DNA of 64,000 bases from Fragilariopsis cylindrus CCMP1102 (GCA_900095095.1 FMBT01000444.1:1-64000); one strand, 5' to 3'; shown: positions 32,638 to 46,098, counted from the stretch's first letter. Notes: a model not told the origin generated them from the sequence alone. Numbers and translations: made by a program.

Positions 32638-35600
32638 ATGTCTCCGAAAGATGATACTACCGACGCAGTCACTATCGCTGCCGAGTCAGACAAGAAAAAA
32701 AAAGATGATGAAAAAAAGAATAAACTAAAAAAATCTGAAGAGGAGTTAAAGGAAGATTCCATGAGTGAGGAGGATAAAGAACTTAAGGAACGATTGGAGA
32801 CATGTGTATCGACTGTTACTAATGAAAAGAATGAAGTCGATGTTACAATCCCTATCCGATTAACTGCCTTGGATGTGATTGTGAACGAATTACGAACAGC
32901 TACTGCATCTATGACATCCGTCCCAAAACCATTGAAGTTTTTACGACCATGTTTTCCATCTCTTAAGACCCTTTACTTGTCATTAGAGGAACAAGATTCT
33001 GCATCGATGGATAAGGAAGCTCTTGAATTTAGAGCAAGATTAGCGGATATTGTTGCTGTATTGGCTATGACGATGAGTAAACCAGGTAAGATTTTGTTCA
33101 TAACATGCATGGCGGCCAGGATACCGTACCATATCATCAGTGTGGACGCATACGTTACAAATATGTTGGAATGAAATTCCTCTCACACACACACACTCAA
33201 ACACACACTCTCCCCACCTATATAATATTCATTAAATAAATCAATACAAATTATTCAGAGGATCGAGAAAGTTTGAAATTCAAATTGTTAGGAGCAAAAG
33301 ACTACGACGCTTTAGCCGCTATGGGTGCCGAACCCAAAAATTCTTCCGAAGATAATCTTGGTAGCTGGGGACATGAATTTGTTCGTAGTTTAGCTGGTGA
33401 AATTGGACAAGAATATAACCAAAGAGTAATCGACGGAGCTGATCCAGATTCAGATGAAAAATTTGATGACTTGCTAAAGTTTGTTCATGTCATCGTTCCA
33501 TTTCACTTAACGCATAATGCTGAAGCAGAAGCTGTGGATTTATTGATTGAAGTTCAACGGCTCAAGTATTTACTAGAGCTGGATTCTATTGATGAGAAAA
33601 ATTATAAACGTATCTGTCTATACCTTCTCAAGACGGCAAGCTTCATGTCGGATCCGGATGACTTGGTGGTATGTGCATGTGCCTATATATTTTCATTCTG
33701 TGTGTGACTTATTTTTTGTTTTGATTTTGCGTGTGTTGATATCGCAACAGATAGAATTGTAAATTGCAAACTCACACCCTCTATCTCACGACCGATTGTT
33801 ATAATTGTCAAAATAGGAAATGTTTGAGACGGCCTACGAAATTTTTCGTCAACAGAAAAAATATTTAGATGCATTAATGGTTGCTTTACGAATGGACCGC
33901 ACAGATGAAATAACTACTCTAATGAATGAATGTGAAGATAAATTGGAGAAAAAACAAATGTGTATCTTGTTAGGTCGTCATCGAATTAACTACGAAGTCG
34001 AAGACGATCCTGAAGAAGATGAAATGAATGAATTAATTGGTAATGAAAAATTGAGCGAACAATTCTTGAAGGTTGCACAGGATCTAGATGTTCTCGATCC
34101 AAAGACACCAGAAGATATCTATAAGTCTCATTTGGCAGAAACAGGTGGATTTACTCGCAGACGAGATGGAGGAGGAGCGCAAGTGGATAGTGCTAGAGCC
34201 AATCTTGCATCCACTTTCGTTAATGCCTTTGTCAATGCTGGATTCTGTAACGACAAGCTGATGACCCCAGATAGCGAATGGCTCTATAAGAATAAGGATC
34301 ATGGTATGATGTCAGCTGCTGCGTCTTTAGGTTCTATCTTGTTGTGGAATGTAGAGGAAGGTTTGACACAAATCGATAAATTTCTTTATAGTAACGAAGA
34401 TTATGTGAAGGCAGGAGCGGCCTTAGCTGTTGGGATTCTCACCAGTGGTGTTCGTAACGATGCAGATCCTGCATTGGCCTTACTCAGTGAACACGTTGAA
34501 GGTGACGTTCACATTATGAAAGTTGCGGCGTGTACTGGACTTGGTATTGCGTACGCTGGAACAGGACGTGAAGATGTTATGGAGCTACTACTCCCAGTAG
34601 TTGAAAATACAGAAAATGGACCTAACGTCTTCATGGAAGTCGCGCTTGCTGGACTTGCCTTGGGTATGGTTTTTGTTGGAAAATGCGACGACAATGTCGG
34701 TGGGACTATTGTTCAACGTTTGATGGAGGCAACGGATGAAGAACTTGATCATTCTCATGCGCGGTACCTGTGTCTTGGTCTTGCCCTTTTATTTTTGGGT
34801 CAAATGGAAAAAGCAGACGCCATGATTGAGGCATTGCGTACAATCGAGCATAAGATTTCAAAGTTTGCTGTTTTAATGTTAGAAAGTTGCGCCTACGCTG
34901 GGACTGGAAATGTATTGAAAGTTCAAGAGATGTTGCATCAATGTACGGAACACCTCACCGAAGATGCCGACCACCAGATGGTTGCTGTTTTGGGTGTCGC
35001 TTTGATTACCATGGGAGAAAGTGTCGGAACAGAAATGGCCTTAAGAACGTTCGATCATTTGCTCCACTATTGTGAGCTACCAATTAAGAGAGCTATTCCT
35101 CTTGCCTTAGCACTTCTACATGTTTCCAATCCTGATTTTGCAGTAATTGATCAATTGTCAAGATTATCTCATGATCCCGATCCTGAAATATCACAAAACG
35201 CCATCATTGGGATGGGAGTTGTCAGTGCTGGAACGAACAACTCTCGAGTAGCTGGTTTATTGAGACAACTGAGTGAATTTTACAGTAAGGAAGCTGGTCA
35301 CGTGTTTTGTGTGCGAATCGCACAAGGTTTCTTGCACATGGGAAAGGGTCTCATGACACTGCATCCCTTTCATGCCGATCGTATGCTCCTGAGTGGACCA
35401 GCTCTTGGGGGGATTCTTGTTTTGATGCATTCCTGTCTCAATCTGAAGGACACACTCTTGGACAAGAGTCACTTTCTTTATATTATTTGACCTGCTCAAT
35501 GAATCCTAGAATGCTGATCACAGTCAATGAGGATATGTCGTGGCGACCAGTTACGGCTCGAGTTGGACAAGCTGTTGAAACGGTTGGTCAGGCCGGAAAA

Positions 35601-35771
35601 CCCAAACGAATTACAGGGTTCCAGACTCACACTACTCCAGTATTATTGGGTGTTACTGATCGGGCCGAACTAGGAACTGAAGAAGTTCTTAGTGTGAGTA
35701 GCATTCTAGAAGGTGTTGTCATAGTCAAAGACAATCCTGATTACGAAGAAGAAAAGGACCCCAAGAAATAA
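32638..35771 (+). CDS. RPN1: 26S proteasome regulatory subunit RPN1 (PSMD2)
   Basis: A non-ATPase base subunit that docks ubiquitin shuttles and Ubp6/USP14 and helps position substrates. Exons are 32638-33085, 33259-33668 and 33817-35771, with GT-AG introns of 173 and 148 bp; the first intron contains a CA-rich tract. The N-terminus is Lys/Glu-rich. The centre carries the PC (proteasome/cyclosome) repeats, such as [12 protein letters not shown] and [13 protein letters not shown], to about residue 800. The C-terminus has [22 protein letters not shown], almost as in human PSMD2. At 35473-35475 the frame changes with the sign of one missing T: reading resumes as [13 protein letters not shown], which aligns with the human segment. 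The expected length is about 937 residues, close to the yeast (993) and human (908) proteins. The gene is tail-to-tail with the ammonium transporter, 194 bp apart. Confidence 0.95.
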
Positions 35772-35965
35772 GATAATAATAAAAACTAGAAATTACGTAT
35801 ATATTATATTAAAAATTAAATCATTCTAAAAATGTGTATAATTAGTACTTGTATGCAAAAAAATTGTGTTCAATATGCTAACTGAACGGTTTGTTGTTGT
35901 TCTTCTTCAAAATTCATAAATTCGATTATATATTGCTTCAAAAATAATTATCAATTCGTACTATC

Positions 35966-38087
35966 TCAATCTTCGTACGCATCTTCTTGAGCAGCATCAA
36001 GATTCGTTTCCGGGTTGTCAAAAGTGCGAGAAGAGGAACGGCCGCCGATACGTCGGTTAGCACGTAATGATCCTCTCTGCCTCTTGAAGGCGGCGACATA
36101 TTCTTTATTTACGTCACCATATTTGTTATCAAAATCACTACCGTGATAAGAGACATCCAAACCAACAAGTTCCTCTAGAGAGTCGGCTCTTAACCATCCC
36201 TTATAGTTCAACCAGATAAAAAACGGAAGCATGGTAACACACACCCATCCGAGGATAAAGACTATTAAGGTGACTTGACATCCCAATAGATTGAAGCTTG
36301 AATCGTTCCCAGCGGCATAAAATAAACCAGGATAATCTCCTGTGTTGTAAGCCACCTCCATCAAGCGTGGTGATGCTAGGAGACCTGTAGAAAATACACC
36401 CCACATACCATTGAACATATGTACTGGAATAGCATCGACAGCGTCGTCGATACGTAATCGAACTAATAGGTTTGATGCTCCGATATAGATCCAACCAGCA
36501 ATGATTCCAATCACAATAGCAGCCCATGGTTCGACAACTCCACACCCCGAAGTTATAGCAACCAATCCAGATAGAGCTCCATTCATCGCCACCAATATCG
36601 AGAAATATGGTTCTCCCGTAAGACGCTCAACAATGAATAGGTTTGTAAAAAGTGCGCTTACACCCCCTGCTGCACCAGAAAGAGCAGTATTAGTAGCAGC
36701 AGTAGCTGCTACTTCACCTACTTCGTCTATTTTAAGAAGAAGCGCTGATCCCGAGTTGAAACCAAACCCTATATACATAATGTGCGTAAAGAAAAAATTA
36801 CATGAGATATTTATTCAGAAGCAAATGGTACACCCAAGATAGTCGAGTCACTCAAAAATATCTAGGTAATGTGTACGTCGATTTAGCTACTCACATCCGA
36901 ACCATAACACCATGGTACCCAAAAGCTGCAATGCTACTGAATGACCCGGAAACGCTTTTGGTTCAACCAAAGGCTCGCCCTGAGCATCATAAAATCTTCC
37001 ACGTCGTGGACCAAGAATTAAGGTTGCTAACAAAGCGACGGTCCCACCTACGTATGGAAATATTATAGAAATACAACGATGAATATGTAAATAAGTCAGC
37101 ATGTATAATATTTGGTATTCATCTTACACAAAAAAATACGACTACAACGAATCGAGAAAAACGTAACAGTGACCGAATCGAATCGAATCGAAAATCAACT
37201 CACCTGTAAGATGCACCACTCCTGACCCAGCAAGGTCGAGACTTCCAATATTGAGGAGTGGATCGGAGTTTGTTATACTCAAAAACCCGTTGTTGGACCA
37301 AGCAGAATGTGCAATCTGTGAACAAAGTAAAACAAGATAGATACATTTAATGAGATACATCGCCTATACGTAGATAAAATTCACAGAATAAACAAAATAA
37401 ATGGAACACAATCAGTCACTTTTTCTCACTCACCACTGGATAAATAAAGCCCGCCAATACGATACTATATGCTAAGTAAGCGATCATTTGACAACGTTCT
37501 GCTAATGTTCCAGCAACAATGGTTACAGATGTAGCAGAAAATGTATACTGGAAAAACCAAAAACTAGGTGATGGACCCACAGAAGCAAAGCTGGTAGTTC
37601 CTATAAAGTCGTACTGGTAGAATTCTCTTGGCCACCAAATGCCAATGCGTACCCTGGAACAGGAAGCAGACAGTCAACACATTCAGCCAGTCAACAAGAT
37701 ACATATATGAGCAACACGAAAATAAAGTCGATTAGAAGTCTAAAGAAAAAAGTACTTGATTTTTGTTCTTTGTTCTTTTGGGGGCCACTTACCAATAAAA
37801 TAAAACGCCAAAGCAGCACCACATGCGTCTAATAAGTTTTTTAACATTGTATTTTGAACATTCTTTAATCGTACAGAACCAGCACATAGCATAGCGAAAC
37901 CTGATTGCATAAAGAATATCATTGCCCCAGATAGAACAAGAAGGAAGTCATATATATTTTTTGTTTTCGCGGCAAAATCTTCCTGGAATTGATCAGAAAT
38001 ACATTGTAATGTTTCTGTTGTATTACCAGAATTTTGAGACAACGCTTGACAGTTCAGGAAAACGTTAGAACCACTTGTCGTCGACAT
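35966..38087 (-). CDS. AMT: Ammonium transporter (AMT/Mep/Rh family)
   Basis: Five exons: 38087-37793, 37653-37434, 37315-37204, 37047-36895 and 36768-35966, all with GT-AG introns of 118-156 bp that keep phase. The family moves ammonium across the plasma membrane (or an inner membrane). Eleven helices are expected. Visible family blocks are FFMQSGFAMLCAGSVRLKN, PSPSFWFFQYTFSATSVTIVAGTLAERC, IAHSAWSNNGFLS, LDLAGSGVVHLTGG, LGPRRGRF and FGFNSGSAL. VDAIPVHMFNGMWG holds the second pore-His region. The tail is cytosolic, charged and Arg-rich. In exon 2 the frame changes with the sign of one missing T in an ACTTTATAGG context (about 37608-37614), between GGQENSTSTT and FIGTTSF. The expected length is 527 residues. 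Nitrogen status usually controls such genes in diatoms, but no element was recognised here. Confidence 0.95.
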
Positions 38088-39005
38088 GATGAATAGTGTA
38101 TCGTGTATCGTGTGTTGTACCGTATATATTATTGTATTAAATATGTAGTGGTAACAGAAACAATGTTTATGATTTTATAATGTGTCCGTATTATTCTTTT
38201 AAGGTGTAGATTGCGTGAGTTCGTTCTTCTTAAAGTTCCATACTGTAGGGCGATAAATGTACAGTATGCTTGGGTTCGGTAAAATCTAAGAGGTAATGCG
38301 GTATATTCCGGCATCGAAATGAGAAGATTGAATAGAACATTTTCTGAGAGAATAACAATTTTTTCAATGTCATTGATATTCTTCGGATTTACAATACAAA
38401 TATCAGCCATACATAAGCCTAATAATTAAAACACTTAAGCCTTTGACATAATATATGAGCATAAATTTCTTTTTCACGCTAGTTCAGTACAATACTGTGA
38501 TTTGTATCACAAACTTGTTACTTTAGTTTAAAAAAACCAAAGAAGGCTGTTAACTTACTTAATTAACTAATAGCGCACAATTATAATTTAATTTGTAAAC
38601 CTATAATTATCACACATCATGATCAGGGATCATAAATTTTGGTGAATATTATGATATGTATGACCCCTCCGGGTGATACAGTGTGAACTCTGGGACCATG
38701 TCCCTGCACAAGTCGCCTTTCTTTGCAACTATACTATAGATGATGGTCTTTTTTGAACTACTACTATCTTAACGAATGGATAGGAATGTATACTAGTATA
38801 TCCATAATGAAGATGAGACTGAACTGTGATATGATTTGTGATTTGGCCTGGATGTATTAGACTCTCCATCAATTAGAATATTTAGTAGAATATGAATGCC
38901 ATTCGATTGGAATGAATACTACAGATACATTTAATTGCTTCAATCCTAAACTAGTAGTTGTAGAAAGACATGTCTCATACAGATACTAGTGAGTTATTTT
39001 ATCAT
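38088..39005. other. Intergenic
   Basis: 5' flank of the ammonium transporter and 3' flank of the myosin gene. AT-rich, with no supported gene. Short minus-strand frames near 38129-38410 lack domains. Confidence 0.5.
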
Positions 39006-42000
39006 CTAACAGTGGTGGAGAAATTCATCCTCATCAACAAATAATGATGATGCTGGATTGGTTATGCTTGTGCTGTTGCTCAAGTTTTCCTTTCTAGACA
39101 CCAAGATATTTTCACAAACAATACAAACCCACGAGGCTTCAGAGATAATGAAAGATTTTGGAAAGAAGTCCGGCGTTAAAGTGCGGCTGGTACACCCCCC
39201 ACAAACGTGTCGGCCGCAATGCCGACAATGGCAAACTCTTTCCGACGAGCGCAGTGGCGATTTGCATTGCATACACCATGGACGACTCGGAGCCAATTGA
39301 GGTTGTCTACTGATAGCAGCCAGCAAACGATAAATTGACGTATCTTCTGAAACCATGTCTAGCGCAAGTATGTCAGTTTGGCCAATTTCTTCTCCCTGTG
39401 GAATCCATGATACGGGCTGGATGATAGAGATCTATGTGAGTGCATTCCAAAGTATTGTCAATAAAAGTACTAAATCGTTACAATAACTTACCCTTTTCCA
39501 TAGCAGATGGAGTTCTGCAGAGCGGTCAATGAGCTGAATCGCGGAATCTATATCGTTGTGGTGCAGACTTAAGTGAAGGGGGGTACAACCTGTGTTTGAT
39601 TGGTGATTTGGATCTGCACCATAGTATAAAAGTGTGTGAACACATTCTTGGAAAGCGTCATAAATGTGTCTCAGGTCCTGATTGTGCATAAGCAAGAGGA
39701 GAGGCTGTTGGTTTCGACTATTTCGGATATTAGGATCTGCCCCTTTCTCCAAGATTGTACTCATGATTTCTGTCGCATCTGGCGTTTCGAGCTGTGCAAC
39801 ATAGTGAAGAGGCGTGTTTCCTTCGCGATCCTGGTCATTCATATCAAGTTCAGAAAGATCTCCGCATAACAAGTCAACAATCATAGCACGAGATACTTGA
39901 ACTGTCTTCCTATCAATCGTGTCAATTTCGTCAGACGGCAAAAGCGCCATATGAAGTGGGGTGAACCAGTTTATGTTATCCGCGACATCAACTTTTGCAT
40001 AGTATTTCAGCAACAAGCGGACAGATCCGACGTCTAATTTTTCGACGGTCTTGTGCAAGGCGCAGATACCATCAATATTCGGAATATTTGGATTTGCTGA
40101 ACCTTCCTCTAAAAGTAGCTTTGCAACATCCATTCCGGTTGACAAATGCAATGGAGTATTTCCGTAATCGTCTGGAGCGTTGGCCTCAGCATTTTTTTCC
40201 AAAAGATCTCGTATAGCTCGTAAATTATTTGATTCCACGGCGATGTGCAAGGCAGATCGACCATCTAAGTTCGGGGCGTTAACTAGGAAAATATGATCCT
40301 TTGATTGACCGATTATTTCATTCATCAGGCGCTCATCACCCTCCCTGATAGAATTATGAAGCGTCAAGATTTTCAATTTTTCGTCCTTCGGTTCTTGATC
40401 CATTCGATGATGGCGTTCGTCATTGTCGCCGTCATTGTCCGCAAAGATGGAGCTAGACATATGGAAAATCCTAGACGGACTAGAGATTGAATCAGAAAGG
40501 TTTCTCAACTGGTAGTCAACGATATCTTGATGAGGATCTATATCTAGTAAACTCGCGCTGGGTGATGACATTGTTGATTTCAATGAACTTCTCCTTGTCA
40601 ATAACTCGGGAGTGCCAGCACAATTGGATCCATTACGTGGCAAAGGGCTGCGATTAGTTGCAGAGATCGATCTAGGTAACGATGGACTTCCATGAATATC
40701 TACGCGTTCATTACCAAATGCATCCCTGAACCATGAATTTCTTGCTAGGCTTTTGAAACTTCTCGTTTTGTCATCTCCGGGAACACTGTTTGCCTTAGTC
40801 AAACTCCCCTGTGTATGAGTAACGACTGATTGAAGTCTCATAACTTCTCGTCGCAGTCTTTCGACCTCGTCGTACTCATTGCAGTTTGCTTTTTGATGTT
40901 TCGACATCCTTAAACTTTCGACTTCTTTCCGAAGACGGAGCGATTCTTTTTTGAAACGATCTCTTTCTGCTGCAATAGCCCCAATACTGCGTGCTTCTCG
41001 TCGAAGTCCTTTGAACACTGTTCTTGCTACTTTGCACCGCCAACAGCACTGGATCGAGACTATAGACTTTAGTACTCTCAGATACACAAGCTTAACGCGG
41101 TAGCCCCGCCAGTATCGTTGGACCACTTTTGCTTGGTTTTCCATGGCCATAATTGCATACAGTTTTCGAGCGACGATACCTCTCCAGTAAGCCTGACAAA
41201 AATGAGCTATAAGCCTGGAAGCCATTAACTCGGTTTCAGCAAAGAATCTTCTCCAGACACATTGAATTCTTATCGCAGCAGCGCATTCTTTTATTATACG
41301 TGCTTGACGATATGCGTTAATTTGACGCAAGAAACGTTGAATCCTTATTGCAGCCATCAAACAGACGTCATATTGAAGCTGTGCTACGAATCTACGTACA
41401 TTTTTCTGGATTATAATCGCCGAGAGTCCCAACTTTTTATTACGTAGAAGTTCAAGAGCATCGAAAACCGTAGTTCGTAGGAATACTTTTCTGTGACCCG
41501 TTTGCATACCTAAGGAGACCACACATGTCGAACTACCTTGTTTATTGAGGACTGTAGAAACTTGAGGAATCAACGCATTTATAAGTGATGTACAGAAATC
41601 TTTCCCCCTTCTTTTACGCATTGTTTTCTTCGTCAACAATATTCCATATCGTATTATGAATTGCTCATGATAATACCTATGAGGGAAACCCACTCTAGAT
41701 ACTCGAATGGCTTCCAGCACGCCAGCACAACGTAACTGTTCCGCTATTACATGGGCTTCGAATTGATTCGGTACCAAATCATCGTTTGGTTTCAAGCATC
41801 GAACATAATGCGGTGAAGTGGAGTCGATTCTGTCACGAAGCTCTCTTAACTGCCGACTGAACTGACTACCGACAGTAGTTCGGAGGATAGATGAATTGTT
41901 TCGTTTTCTATTATTTGTATCGCTCGTCCCATCTCTATCTGCAAATGCTTTAGCACTTGCACTTGTTGGTTCATCTTCTTCGTTCAATGTTTCTCCAAGA

Positions 42001-44270
42001 TATGCCAAGAATCGTACAGACGAAGATGCGAGCAATTCGGTGGTTTCTTTCGGTAATTCGTCTTTATTCTTTTCCAGGAAGTTAGCAGAATCGTATGTTA
42101 CAGTTCCCGCATAATGCTCGATAGAAAATTCAAAATTCGCTATCTGAGACTGGGTCGCGCTAAATCTGGGATGCTTTTTGCATTTTTCGTATATTGCTCT
42201 ACAAAATGTTGTATCTGTACAACTTGCCAATCTACACTTTTCGTCAAGTATTGACAGAATCCCTTCTCGCTTGTTTTCAATCAGGTCCAAAATATCTTGA
42301 TTATCTGGGAACTCAATAAAGGACCAATCTATACCCTCCTGTTCGTATTCATGTTGTTCCAATTTGAAAACGAATTTATTAAATTGCTGCTGCAGGGCCT
42401 CGTTACAATAGTTGATACATAACTGCTCGTAGGAGTTAACGTCAAATGATTCGAATCCGAAGATATCAAGGACACCGATACGAGGAAGATTACGTGCATG
42501 TGGTGATGTAGCTTCTAACTCGGCAGCAATTGAATTGTTGATGGTGCGGACTATATGAGTAAAAAGCGCTCCATAGGTTGCCTTTATGAGAGCTTCTAGG
42601 GCCTTACCAGCCTGGATGACGGATAAGTTTTTGTGGAAGACTTCTCCACGGGCCTGTATCGCACACAAACACAACGAATCATTAAGTGCCTCCTGTGAAA
42701 CGCCAAGCAGATCCAAAGCAGCAACCAGAGACTGAGATTGTATCAATTCGCTACCTTCTCCCGATGCTGTTTTGAAGGTGATATTCGAAGTATGCAGCAA
42801 AGCACAAGCAACGGCAAACAAATCTTTTTGTTGCGACTCGGAAAAGCCAACCGACAGAAAAGCTGTTCTTAGGTCGTGGAATGTTTCATTATCGTCAACA
42901 CCATCGCGTCGATCAAATGTTCCCGAACAACCCGTCATTCGAAAGTCGTCTGGTACAAAATTTTCTATTAATAATTCTTTTCGTTCCTGTTGTGACAATC
43001 CCGCTAAAAGTTCATAAAATATGTGATAATTCCGTTCCCCCGGTGCTTGTGATATCAATCGTACCTTTTCCAGTAGGTATGTTTCAATCGATGCTGAAAT
43101 CAATTGTCCGGTACCTGGAGAAAAAAGTAATTCCATAAATTTCCCAAACCGTGACGAATTGTCATTTCGTATCGTTCTTGCATTCCCAAACGATTCCAAT
43201 ATAGGATTAGATTGTAAAATTTGTGACTCGATTCCTTCTTCTTTTTTATTATGATTGTCATTGTTACTTGTATTGCGTTGTGATTGATTAGCAAGATATC
43301 CCATAATGTATTTAGTTGTCACGGTTTTCCCTGATCCACTTTCTCCCGATACTAATATAGATTGATTATTTCCCTCGTGTAATAACGACCGGTATGCATC
43401 TTGAGCGATTGCATACACATGTGGTGGAGGTCGTCGTTCTAAATCTAATGTTTTCGTGTTGTCATCTTGCCAGTAATCTTTCATAACATCTTCCCCATAT
43501 ACATTATATAACATTTGAAATGGATTGAGTGCTATTAAGATTTTCCCCGTGTACGTGTAGATAGAATTTCGTTCGTAATGTTTTTGTAAACAATACACAA
43601 CTGCCGGTTCATGCAAATGCGTCAATGATGTTAAATCCTCTGGAGGGTCTGGGTCTGGGTTGTCGTTATTGTTATTGTTTTCCATCCACCAAGTGTTTGC
43701 ATTGCATACAGTTTCAAGATCATTACTATCATAAGAAAAAGAAACAGTCTTACCATTCAAATGGAATGGCGCATACTCTGAATCATCAATAGTCAATGTG
43801 ACTAGAACAGTGCTATCCAAATTATCACGTCCGACTGCAGGTTCAGTATTTTTCGTTAGTGGTGATCGAAACGATGATCGACCACTTATTCGTGCAGAGG
43901 AAGGTGACGAAGACGACGACGACGTCGTAGTAGTAATATTAGTACTCGTGGAAGACGATGATGACGATACAACAAAAGCTCTCACCCATCCCCATGATGA
44001 CGTAGAATTTCTTCCACGCTTTTTCGATGATTTCCAACCTTTGGGTAGTGTCCCATTATTATTCAAAATTGCTTCAACAATATCTGTTCGTACCCAAACA
44101 TAACTTCGATGATTCGGATCGCCCGTCGTCATTGTCATGAGAGGTGATGACGATGACGATGACGACGATGACGATGATGCTGTCGATGCTGATGATGATC
44201 TATCTAATCGTGAAGATGGCGTACCAGGCGATTGCTGGATCCGCCGATCACGACTTCCTCTACGTAGCAT
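39006..44270 (-). CDS. Unconventional myosin with IQ motifs, ankyrin repeats and C-terminal FYVE-type zinc finger
   Basis: Two exons: 44270-39492 and 39431-39006, with a 60-bp GT-AG intron in phase 0, giving about 1,734 residues from ATG 44270. A Ser-rich leader (about 1-160) precedes the motor: P-loop GESGSGKT near residue 310, switch I NDNSSRFGKF near 372, switch II DIFGFESF near 630, and the actin-binding/converter region to about 900. Several IQ-type light-chain sites follow (about 985-1130), then a short coiled coil with heptad Leu (SLRLRKEVESLRM). Six or seven ankyrin repeats run from about 1350 to 1590 (for example DGRSALHIAVESNNLRAIRDLL). A Cys-rich finger with CHCRHCGRHVCGGC and WVCIVC is FYVE-like and may bind PI3P on endosomes, though the usual WxxD is not plain. 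Stramenopile myosins with this kind of tail are known. It likely tethers membranes to actin. The long exon is intact. Confidence 0.93.
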
Positions 44271-44760
44271 GGTGTGTGTGTCTGTGTGCGTGTTCTGTTT
44301 TGTCAATTGTAGCTATGTATTCTTTTTCAAGGAATCATCGACTCTACTCCATAATGAACTTAGCCGGGATGTAAACTTTTGTTGCAGCTGCTTACTTGAA
44401 CTCTAGTCACAGTTTCACGTCCACGCTGATAATTCCAATTATTGAAGGATTAGGTTCCTTTGTTGACCTCCTACTAGCTTCCTAAGCGTGTGTGTTATGC
44501 CATTGTTAATGGAAAATCGAAAATAATTATTTGTGAGCGAAAACAACAACCGCCGCTTTTTTCGTTCGTGTAAAAACTTCCGAATCCGAACAAGCCTGCC
44601 ATTTTCAAAATTTCCGTTGCACAGAAATACGGAATACGGAATCTCAAAAATCAATTTATTTATTTATTTTTGTTTTCAAGCGAGTAACGCGAACTGGTAA
44701 CTTGCTGTAAATTTAATGAATTAGAAACAGGAGCACAAAAACAAAAAAAAGTAAGCAACA
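44271..44760. other. Divergent intergenic region between myosin and CDP-alcohol phosphotransferase
   Basis: Under 500 bp between two start codons, so probably a shared or overlapping promoter region. It includes TG-rich and T-rich tracts near 44275-44335 and 44660-44690. No gene is supported. Confidence 0.5.
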
Positions 44761-46098
44761 ATGGTACCCAAGGATAGACACGACGACGACGCCTCCGCGA
44801 TATCGATTGGGAAGGAGAAAGAGACAACGACTACGACGACGACGACGACGACGACCATCAACTCCGTCTCTACTAGTGGGGGGTACTATCTGAACGAAGA
44901 TGCAAGAAAACAAATCCATCATTATGAGTATAAAGGAGCCGATAATTCACTTCTCTATCAATATGTTCTTTCGCCACTGGCTGCATTCCTGGTCAATAAT
45001 GTTGTTCCAAAATCAATGGCTCCTAATACTGTCACAACAATTGGATTGGTTTTAATGATCACTGCCTATTCTTCTTACTGGTGGTATGTTCCCACTTTAG
45101 AAATTACAACAAATGACGACGGCAACAACAATGACAATGACGAAGAATCACCTAGATCATATCCTCCTAGATGGATATTTTTGTGGAATGGTATAGCACT
45201 TCTAGCATATCAGACACTTGACAATATGGATGGCAAACAGGCTCGAAGGACAGGATCGAGTAGTCCGTTAGGACTTCTATTTGATCACGGTTGTGATGCG
45301 ATTAATTCTATATTTGGATCTGTCAATGTCATAATCGGTATGAACTTGACACCAAGTGAGAACATGTTTGAAATTTGGTTATTGATTTTCGGTCCATTTG
45401 TTATGTTTTACATCGCAACATGGGAACAATTTTATACGGGAGAACTTATAATGCCGATCATAAATGGACCAAGTGAAGGAGTAGTTGGTACAGCCATACT
45501 AAGTTTCATATCATATTGGCTTGGGAGTCAATATTGGCAACAAACGGATTGGTTTGATACATTCGATTCGATATTTCCTACTACCTTCTCCTTACAGCTC
45601 AGAAATTGTGACTTTATCGTAATTTTTGTTGCACTTGGTATCTTTCAAGAGATCATACTTAAGTCTATTGCTGTCGCACAAAAATATAAGCGATCAGGTC
45701 AAGATTTGGTCCCCCTTTTTGTTTTGTCCTTTTGTTACCTAATTGTTGGACTGATCGATCCCAACGTTTGGTTTGCGATTCCTAGAACCAGCCTACATTT
45801 GGCCATGACGTTGTTTGTTGAAATGTCAACTGAATTGATGCTCTCTCATGTAACGGCTCAATCGTTTAATCCGTGGCGTTGGCAGGTTGTCCCTTTAATC
45901 GGTATAACAATTTGGGTTGCTATCTTTGGTAATAGCGAAGTATTACAATATTGGATTATTGGTTATACATGGAGTATGGGGGCCTACCTGACGATGAAAT
46001 GCGTATGTGTTATTAATGAAATTTGTGACGTTTTAGAGATTTGGTGCTTTGATATTGTCACACCACATTATAAAAAGATTGCTACAAGTTCTAGCTAG
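44761..46098 (+). CDS. CDP-choline/ethanolamine:diacylglycerol phosphotransferase
   Basis: A single-exon 445-residue protein catalysing the last step of the Kennedy pathway: transfer of phosphocholine or phosphoethanolamine from the CDP-alcohol to diacylglycerol in the ER. The full CDP-alcohol phosphotransferase signature DGx2ARx8Gx3Dx3D is present: D157, G158, A161, R162, G171, D175, D179. About eight to ten membrane helices surround it. The first 40 residues are charged and Thr-rich, with a Thr run encoded by ACG/ACT repeats. A hydrophilic Asp/Asn loop sits at 116-135. Choline versus ethanolamine preference cannot be told. The length is slightly longer than yeast CPT1/EPT1 (about 390). The gene looks intact and is head-to-head with the myosin gene. 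Confidence 0.94.
   Translation: MVPKDRHDDDASAISIGKEKETTTTTTTTTTTINSVSTSGGYYLNEDARKQIHHYEYKGADNSLLYQYVLSPLAAFLVNNVVPKSMAPNTVTTIGLVLMITAYSSYWWYVPTLEITTNDDGNNNDNDEESPRSYPPRWIFLWNGIALLAYQTLDNMDGKQARRTGSSSPLGLLFDHGCDAINSIFGSVNVIIGMNLTPSENMFEIWLLIFGPFVMFYIATWEQFYTGELIMPIINGPSEGVVGTAILSFISYWLGSQYWQQTDWFDTFDSIFPTTFSLQLRNCDFIVIFVALGIFQEIILKSIAVAQKYKRSGQDLVPLFVLSFCYLIVGLIDPNVWFAIPRTSLHLAMTLFVEMSTELMLSHVTAQSFNPWRWQVVPLIGITIWVAIFGNSEVLQYWIIGYTWSMGAYLTMKCVCVINEICDVLEIWCFDIVTPHYKKIATSSS

Noticed and set aside
23942-38674. A shared 12-mer, TCACCCGGAGGG, near 23942 and (reverse) near 38663
   Set aside because: Flanks do not match beyond the 12-13 bases, so a repeat family cannot be claimed.
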